From: Opitutales bacterium
Lineage (GTDB): Bacteria; Verrucomicrobiota; Verrucomicrobiia; Opitutales; T3Sed10-336
DNA length: 44,863 nucleotides
Reading direction: 5' to 3'
Assembly (NCBI GenBank): GCA_007130045.1
Contig: SLTG01000001.1
Span: 1-44,863 of the forward strand
Under the pieces are notes generated by a model that was given only the letters and a program-made list of their open reading frames with translations, did no database searches and was not told where the DNA came from. This document shows positions 39,702-44,863 of the stretch, piece by piece. Position 1 is the stretch's first letter. Every line of letters begins with the position of its first letter. A program made the position numbers and the translations under genes.

Positions 39702-40555
39702 TGCAGAACGTGAGCCCAACAATGATCGAGCGCACACGCGACCGGCTGCGAACAGTCAGAAAGCCGCGTACCGCCGCGGCGGAAATCCACGCGCCCGCGG
39801 TCAAAGCGGAAAACGTGTCGGCAACCTACGGCGGGCCACTCGTTCTCAGGCGCCTCAATCTCACGCTTCCCAGGGGAGAGTTGATCGCTGTGATCGGCCC
39901 CAACGGCGCGGGCAAATCCACATTTTTCAAACTCCTGAGCGGCGTCATGCGACCGAACGAAGGTTCGATTACCGTATTCGGCGAGCCGGTACGCTTTCAG
40001 CGAAAACGCAGCGCGATCGCCTATGTGCCGCAGGAGGAACAGATCGACTGGGATTTTCCGATATCCGTTTGGGACGTGGTCCTCGCAGGACGGTTCGGAC
40101 GGATGCGCGAGGAGGGAGTCCCCCGCAGATTCCTTCCGCCGGGGTTTTTCACCAACGGTCACCGCACGGCGGTCAGAGACGCCCTGGACGCGGTCGATAT
40201 GCTGGACCTTTCCCGGCGGCCGGTCGGAGCGCTGTCCGGGGGACAGAAGAAACGGGTCTTTCTTGCCCGCGCCCTTGCCCAGGAGGCGCAGTTGCTCCTG
40301 CTCGACGAGCCGCTTGCCGGCGTTGACGGGCGGTCGGCCGAGTTGATCTTCGACGTGTTCGCCCGGGCGCGAAGGGAAGGACGCACCCTGGTGCTGGTCA
40401 CGCACGATCTCGCTTCGGCCGAAAAGTACGCGGACCGGATCGCCCTTCTCAACCGAACTGTCGTGGCGGAAGGAGCGCCGTCCTCGGTCCTGACTATGGA
40501 AAACCTGGCGCAGGCGTTCGAAGGAGGCTTTATCCCGGCCAAGTACGAGAAATAA
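39701..40555 (+). CDS. Metal ABC transporter ATP-binding protein
   Basis: A 284-residue ABC ATPase energising the importer. Walker A GPNGAGKST is at 66-74, the Q-loop follows in AYVPQEEQIDWDFPISVWDVVLAGR (a phrase typical of Mn/Zn/Fe importer ATPases), the signature is LSGGQKKRVFLARAL and Walker B LLLLDEPLAGVD, with the switch His in LVTHDLA. An unusual N-terminal tail of ~30 basic residues precedes the domain. Its start overlaps the binding-protein stop by 1 nt, and the permease follows after 4 nt. Confidence 0.92.
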   Translation: MQNVSPTMIERTRDRLRTVRKPRTAAAEIHAPAVKAENVSATYGGPLVLRRLNLTLPRGELIAVIGPNGAGKSTFFKLLSGVMRPNEGSITVFGEPVRFQRKRSAIAYVPQEEQIDWDFPISVWDVVLAGRFGRMREEGVPRRFLPPGFFTNGHRTAVRDALDAVDMLDLSRRPVGALSGGQKKRVFLARALAQEAQLLLLDEPLAGVDGRSAELIFDVFARARREGRTLVLVTHDLASAEKYADRIALLNRTVVAEGAPSSVLTMENLAQAFEGGFIPAKYEK

Positions 40556-40559
40556 GGGC

Positions 40560-41549
40560 ATGAGCGGCGGGATTTTTTCAGATCTGCCGGCACGAATCGG
40601 CGTCCTGATGGTCGAGGAAGGAGGCCGGCTCTCGCAATGGGGCGAAGTCGTCGTCGATTTTCTGATCGCCTGCATGATGCTCGTCGTGAATCTTTTTCCC
40701 GACCGCATCGTGGAGCCGTTTCAATACCCGTTCATGCAGCGGGCCCTGCTGACGTCCATTCTTGTCGGAATGGTTTGCGGAGTCCTGTCCTGCTTCGTGA
40801 TCCTGAAGCGTTGGGCGCTGCTCGGGGACGCGATCTCCCACGCCGTCCTTCCCGGCGTGGCGATCGCCTATCTGCTCGGGCTTCCCTTCTTTATCGGCGC
40901 GTTCGCGTCCGGGGCGTTGACCTCCCTCGGGATCGGCGTCATCGAACGCAACACACGGATAAAGGAGGACGCTGCCATGGGAATCATGTTCACCGCGGCC
41001 TTCGCGCTCGGCGTGGTGATCATCAGCCAAATCGCCACATCGACCCACCTGATGCATATCCTGTTCGGAAACGTCCTCGGCGTGCGCATGCCGGTCCTTC
41101 AATTGACGCTTTTTGCCGGGATCGTCACCCTCTTCACCGTCTTTCTATTCTATAAGGAGCTTCTTCTCTACACCTTCGATCCCGTCCAGGCCAGCGCCCT
41201 CGGCATGAACACCACGTTCATTCATTACGGCCTGATGCTGCTGTTGACCCTGACGATCGTCGCCAGCCTGGAAACCGTGGGAATCATTCTGGTGGTGGCA
41301 ATGCTGATCATTCCCGGCGCGACCGCCTACCTGCTGGTCAACAGCCTGCCGCGCATGATGCTGATCGCGGCGGCTGTCGGAATCTTTTCGGCGATCGCCG
41401 GCCTTTACCTGTCCTTCGTTTACAATATCGCCTCGGGAGGAACCATCGTGATCGTCGCCGCGGGCGTATTCGCCCTGGCGTTCCTGTTCTCCCCGCACGG
41501 AGTCCTGGTGAAGATCCTTCGCCACCGGACCGCCGTACAGGAGGGATAA
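40560..41549 (+). CDS. Metal ABC transporter permease
   Basis: A 329-residue ABC-3 family permease with about 8-9 hydrophobic segments. Diagnostic segments are LLTSILVGMVCGVLSCFVILKRWALLGDAISHAVLPGVAIAYLLGLPFFIGAF (the conserved DAISHAVLPGVA), IERNTRIKEDAAMGIMFTAAFALGVVIIS, and SALGMNTTFIHYGLMLLLTLTIVASLETVGIILVVAMLIIPGATAYLL. An N-terminal extension of ~60 residues precedes the usual start. With the two preceding genes it forms a complete importer: binding protein, ATPase, one permease acting as homodimer. Confidence 0.93.
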   Translation: MSGGIFSDLPARIGVLMVEEGGRLSQWGEVVVDFLIACMMLVVNLFPDRIVEPFQYPFMQRALLTSILVGMVCGVLSCFVILKRWALLGDAISHAVLPGVAIAYLLGLPFFIGAFASGALTSLGIGVIERNTRIKEDAAMGIMFTAAFALGVVIISQIATSTHLMHILFGNVLGVRMPVLQLTLFAGIVTLFTVFLFYKELLLYTFDPVQASALGMNTTFIHYGLMLLLTLTIVASLETVGIILVVAMLIIPGATAYLLVNSLPRMMLIAAAVGIFSAIAGLYLSFVYNIASGGTIVIVAAGVFALAFLFSPHGVLVKILRHRTAVQEG

Positions 41550-41573
41550 GCGGACAAGCCCCATCCGTTCAGG

Positions 41574-42602
41574 TTATCCGCCGGGAAGGGTGTCCTGCTT
41601 CTGCGTCTGTCCGGCAATTTCCTTCGCGTGGTCCACGACCGGGAAGAACAGGATCGCTTCGTAAAGCGCCTGACCGATCTCCTCGGTGCGTCGTTGCAGA
41701 TTGCCAAGGTACTGGTGGAGGCCCGCCTCAAAAATGTCGTCAACGGTGCTGTAGTTGAGTTCGTAAAGGAGACGTCCGGCCAGCTTTCCCGCATGATTGG
41801 AGAAGCGTCCCTCCCTGACACCGGAGATGGTCCGTATGCAAGCGTCGAGGTACCGGAGACAGAAGAGAATGGAGCGGGGAAACTCCTCCGAAAGTATCAG
41901 GAACTCCGCGACGTTCCAGGGCTGAACGTCCGCGCCGTAAATGTGGTGGTACGCCTCGAATCCGCTGCACGAACGCAGCACCGCCATCCATTGCAGCGCG
42001 TCGATCGCCCCGCCCACGTCGCGGGTGCTCGGAAGCAGGATGTGGTACTTGACGTCCACCAGGATATTGGTCTGGATCGCCCGCTCCAGGTAGCGTCCGA
42101 CCTGGAGAAACTCCCATCCTTCGTCACGGACCACCGTCGAGTCGCCCAAGCCTTGCAGCAGCAGTGAGCTCTGTTTGATCTCGCGGTAAAAGTCGTAGGG
42201 ATCCGAGGCCCAGATTTTCTTCGCGCTCTGGGAACGCACGTAGTGGTAGAGCCGGTTGATCTCCTCCCAGACCTCGGTGGAGATCTTGTCCCGGACCATG
42301 CGGGCGTTCTCCCGGGCCGTCACCACGCAGGAAAGGATCGAACTCGGATTTCCCGTATTGAAGGTAAGGAAATCCGTCACGCTTTCGCTGTCCGCGTGTT
42401 CGTAAAATTTGTTGAAAAGCGCGAGATCGCCCGTGCTCTTGATCAGCGGCTCCCAGTGCGCCGTGATGCGGCTGTCGTCAAGGCGTTCCAGATCGAGCAG
42501 AAGCTGGAGATTGACGTCCACCATGCGGGCGGTGTTTTCGGCCCGCTCGATGTAACGGCTCAGCCAATACATGCAGTCTGCGACTCGTGAAAGCAGGATC
42601 AT
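41574..42602 (-). CDS. Alpha-E domain protein (DUF403)
   Basis: A 342-residue all-alpha protein starting MILLSRVADCMYWLSRYIERAENTARMVDVN, the hallmark of the alpha-E family, with a matching later phrase FLQVGRYLERAIQTN near 190 (an internal repeat of the SRYIERAENTAR motif). Function is unknown; the family lies next to circularly permuted ATP-grasp proteins in many genomes and is thought to act with them in a peptide-bond-forming system. The ATG at 42602 is used. It is 68 nt downstream of the ATP-grasp gene, same strand, likely co-transcribed. Confidence 0.87.
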   Translation of the reverse strand: MILLSRVADCMYWLSRYIERAENTARMVDVNLQLLLDLERLDDSRITAHWEPLIKSTGDLALFNKFYEHADSESVTDFLTFNTGNPSSILSCVVTARENARMVRDKISTEVWEEINRLYHYVRSQSAKKIWASDPYDFYREIKQSSLLLQGLGDSTVVRDEGWEFLQVGRYLERAIQTNILVDVKYHILLPSTRDVGGAIDALQWMAVLRSCSGFEAYHHIYGADVQPWNVAEFLILSEEFPRSILFCLRYLDACIRTISGVREGRFSNHAGKLAGRLLYELNYSTVDDIFEAGLHQYLGNLQRRTEEIGQALYEAILFFPVVDHAKEIAGQTQKQDTLPGG

Positions 42603-42670
42603 CGGTGGTTTCGGATTTCGGTGTTCGCGTTTCGGGTGTCGGTCGATTATTGCCGTGTTTCCCGCTCGGA

Positions 42671-44110
42671 TCATTCGTCGCCGTACAGGACCCACGTGTC
42701 CTTGCTTCCCCCACCCTGGGAGGAATTGACGACCAGGGAGCCCTTTCTCAGGGCGACGCGGGTGAGCCCGCCCGGAACGATGCTGACGTTTTCACCATAA
42801 AGGATGTACGGCCGGAAGTCGATGTGCCGGCCTTCGAAAACGCCGTCGCAATACGTCGGGTGCCGGGACAGGGAAATGGTCGGCTGGGCGATGAAGTTCC
42901 GCGGCTCGGCCCGGATCAGTTCCCTGAACTTCTCCACCTCCGCCTTCGACGCCTTCGGGCCGACCAGCATGCCGTATCCTCCGGATTCGTTCGCCGCCTT
43001 GACCACCAGTTCGGGAAGGTGATCCATGATGTACTTCATATCCTCCTTCTCGGACGCCAGGTAGGTGGACACATTCGAAATGATCGGATCCTCGTCAAGG
43101 TAGTACTTGATCATGCGCGGGACAAAATAATACATGACCTTGTCGTCGGCGACTCCGGTTCCGATGCAGTTGGCCAGCGTCACGTTGCCCGCCCGGACCG
43201 CGTTCACCAACCCGGGAACCCCAAGGAGCGAATCCTTGCGAAACACGGTCGGATCGAGAAAATCGTCGTCAATCCGCCGGTACAGCACGTCCACCTGCCT
43301 AAGGCCCTGGGTGGTTTTCATGAAAACCTTGTCATCACTCACGGTCAGATCGCGCCCCTCGACCACCTCGATCCCCATCTGCTGCGCCAGGAAACAGTGT
43401 TCGAAGTACGCACTGTTGTAGACACCCGGGGTCAGCACCGCGCATACGACATGTCCCTTCCCCCCCGGCGCCACGTACCGCAGGGTTTTCAACAGTTCCT
43501 TCGGATACGTCGCCACCGGACGAACGCCGGCCTTGTTGAAAAGATTCGGAAACGCCCGCTTCATGGCGATGCGGTTCTCCAACACGTAGGATACACCGGA
43601 CGGGGTTCTCCCGTTGTCCTCGAGAACGAGGTACTCTCCCTTTTCGTTGCGGATCAGGTCCGTGCCGCAAACGTGAATGTAAATGTCGCGCGGTACGTCG
43701 ATTCCCACAAACTCCGGGCGGAAATGCCGCGCCGAACGAACGTAGGATTCGGGTATGACACCGTCGCCGATGATTTTCTGATCGTGGTAAATATCGTAAA
43801 GATAATGGTTCAGGGCGGTGATCCGCTGGGTCAGCCCGCGTTCCAGGAACTCCCATTCCGTGCTCGGGATGATTCGGGGGATCAGATCGAACGGGAAAAT
43901 CCGTTCCGTGCCTTCCGAATCACCGTACACGGTGAAAGTCACCCCCTGGCGCCAGAGCGACAGATCGACCGCCTGCCGCTTCTGGTTGAACTCCTCGTCC
44001 GTCAGGTTGCGGAATCGCTCGTAAAGGCGGCGATAGTGCGGCCGGACTTCGCCGTTGCCGGCAAACATTTCGTCGAAAAATCCTTCCGTCTGGTAATCCT
44101 GAAACAACAT
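42671..44110 (-). CDS. Circularly permuted ATP-grasp type 2 protein (DUF404/DUF407)
   Basis: A 479-residue protein beginning [33 protein letters not shown], typical of the family. Further markers are [29 protein letters not shown] near 54, [20 protein letters not shown] near 129, [18 protein letters not shown] near 155 with ATP-grasp acidic residues, [17 protein letters not shown] near 362 and [28 protein letters not shown]-grasp enzymes join an acid to an amine through an acylphosphate. This family often accompanies alpha-E and transglutaminase-like genes. The alpha-E gene follows here; no transglutaminase gene is seen. Product unknown. It is divergent from purD. Confidence 0.9.
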   Translation of the reverse strand: MLFQDYQTEGFFDEMFAGNGEVRPHYRRLYERFRNLTDEEFNQKRQAVDLSLWRQGVTFTVYGDSEGTERIFPFDLIPRIIPSTEWEFLERGLTQRITALNHYLYDIYHDQKIIGDGVIPESYVRSARHFRPEFVGIDVPRDIYIHVCGTDLIRNEKGEYLVLEDNGRTPSGVSYVLENRIAMKRAFPNLFNKAGVRPVATYPKELLKTLRYVAPGGKGHVVCAVLTPGVYNSAYFEHCFLAQQMGIEVVEGRDLTVSDDKVFMKTTQGLRQVDVLYRRIDDDFLDPTVFRKDSLLGVPGLVNAVRAGNVTLANCIGTGVADDKVMYYFVPRMIKYYLDEDPIISNVSTYLASEKEDMKYIMDHLPELVVKAANESGGYGMLVGPKASKAEVEKFRELIRAEPRNFIAQPTISLSRHPTYCDGVFEGRHIDFRPYILYGENVSIVPGGLTRVALRKGSLVVNSSQGGGSKDTWVLYGDE

Positions 44111-44270
44111 AATCCAAAGGCAGGCGGCCGGATGCCGAAGAAGTCTTAACACGGTTCCCGCACGCTTCTTATCTCCTACCGGATTTCCGGACGCGGTGCA
44201 ATCGCCAACTTTTTTGGCTTGAACGCCTCGCCGGGCGTCCACCATGCTGTCTGATCTTTTGTAATCACAG
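44111..44270. other. Divergent promoter region between the ATP-grasp gene and purD
   Basis: 160 nt without a gene. TGTAAT (44260-44265) lies 5 nt before the purD ATG at 44271, but no good -35 is visible at the right distance. A run of T's and AACTTTTTTGG occurs near 44207-44217. Confidence 0.35.
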
Positions 44271-44863
44271 ATGCAGTCGCACAAATCGCTGAAAGTCCTT
44301 GTGGTGGGGAGCGGAGGACGCGAGCACACGCTGGTCCGGACGTGCCGCCAAAGCCCCCTTTGCCGGGAAGTCATCGCCGCTCCGGGAAACGGAGGCATCA
44401 AAGAGGATGCCGCCTGTTTCGACGTTCCCTCCGACGATGTCCCGGGCATCGTCCGGCTGGCATCCGATGAGGAAGTCGACCTCGTCGTGGTCGGTCCCGA
44501 GGTTCCCCTGAGCCTCGGCGTGGCCGACGCCCTCCGCGACAAGGGAATCCTCGTTTACGGTCCCGGAAAGGACGCCGCGAAACTCGAGGCCAGCAAGACT
44601 TTCACCAAGGAGCTTCTTCAGAAGTACGGTATTCCGACCGCCGCCTCGGAAATATTCACTCGCAGCGACGAGGCGCTCGCGTACCTTGACCGGCGTTCGG
44701 ACTATCCTGTGGTGATAAAGGCCGACGGCCTGGCGGCCGGCAAGGGCGTCTTGATCGCGGCCGACCGCGTGGAAGCCGAGGCCGCGGTCAGCGCCTGTCT
44801 GGAGCAGGAAACGTTCGGTGAAAGCGGACGCTCCATCCTGATTGAGGAATACCTGACGGGTGA
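44271..44863 (+). CDS. purD: Phosphoribosylamine-glycine ligase, truncated by window edge
   Basis: Joins phosphoribosylamine and glycine in purine synthesis. About 197 codons are present. The N-terminal domain has [16 protein letters not shown] near 7, [13 protein letters not shown] near 38, [51 protein letters not shown] near 74, and the ATP-grasp part starts [19 protein letters not shown] near 145. The start at 44271 gives [12 protein letters not shown]. It is divergent from the ATP-grasp/alpha-E pair. Confidence 0.95.
   Translation, partial: MQSHKSLKVLVVGSGGREHTLVRTCRQSPLCREVIAAPGNGGIKEDAACFDVPSDDVPGIVRLASDEEVDLVVVGPEVPLSLGVADALRDKGILVYGPGKDAAKLEASKTFTKELLQKYGIPTAASEIFTRSDEALAYLDRRSDYPVVIKADGLAAGKGVLIAADRVEAEAAVSACLEQETFGESGRSILIEEYLTG

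Noticed and set aside
42587-44149. 520-codon plus-strand frame opposite the ATP-grasp gene
   Set aside because: Antisense shadow of the conserved ATP-grasp protein.
44111-44542. N-terminal extension of the ATP-grasp frame
   Set aside because: It would overlap purD antisense and consists of low-complexity Ser/Thr/Arg sequence; the family starts at [10 protein letters not shown].

Overview
The window looks like a chromosomal segment of a GC-rich, Gram-negative, probably marine Verrucomicrobiota (Opitutae/Puniceicoccales-like). That placement is inferred from gene content: secreted sulfatases beside a polysaccharide lyase, a eukaryote-type glutamine synthetase (GSII), Kdo synthesis, DciA, Suf-type Fe-S assembly, and weak or absent Shine-Dalgarno sequences. 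No rRNA, tRNA, CRISPR array or prophage was recognised.

Layout. 1-1600: a partial REP-associated transposase (minus strand), a perfect 61-bp tandem duplication before it, a short hairpin and a GA/GT microsatellite. 1.6-11.8 kb: sulfatase 1, a PP2C phosphatase/mini-kinase pair (minus), a GSII glutamine synthetase with a sigma-54-like promoter, then sulfatase 2 and a large secreted alginate-lyase-family protein in tandem. 11.9-19.8 kb: a housekeeping run of thiG, dciA-like, a Tat-exported LysM-amidase, rph, sucC, sucD, an RDD membrane protein, a histidine kinase and cysK. 19.8-21.6 kb: sufS and sufU (minus). 21.8-26.9 kb: a hybrid histidine kinase, then an LMW-phosphatase-like gene, kdsA and pyrG (minus). 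27.1-34.8 kb: proA, then a uronate-catabolism cluster (sugar isomerase-like TIM barrel, KDPG aldolase, XRE-cupin regulator, GH88, KdgF-like cupin, Gfo/Idh/MocA dehydrogenase, SDR). 34.8-38.5 kb: TPP riboswitch, thiC and an Atg22-like MFS transporter. 38.7-41.5 kb: a three-gene Mn/Fe-type ABC importer behind a perfect 28-bp palindrome. 41.6-44.1 kb: an alpha-E/circularly permuted ATP-grasp pair (minus). From 44.27 kb: partial purD.

The most coherent biological story is polyuronide use. Sulfatases and a PL38-like lyase outside the cytoplasm would desulfate and cleave a sulfated, uronate-rich polysaccharide. The cytoplasmic GH88 would release unsaturated uronate, which a KdgF-like cupin, oxidoreductases and a KDPG aldolase could carry into central metabolism under a divergent XRE-cupin regulator. 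Some canonical steps (KduI, KdgK) are not in the window, so a variant route or remote genes must be assumed.

Regulatory sequence is unusually readable here: the sigma-54-like promoter of the GSII gene, the TPP riboswitch of thiC, interlocked divergent promoters at the uronate locus, the 28-bp operator candidate, and several genes whose best -35/-10 pair lies so close to the ATG that the mRNA would be leaderless.
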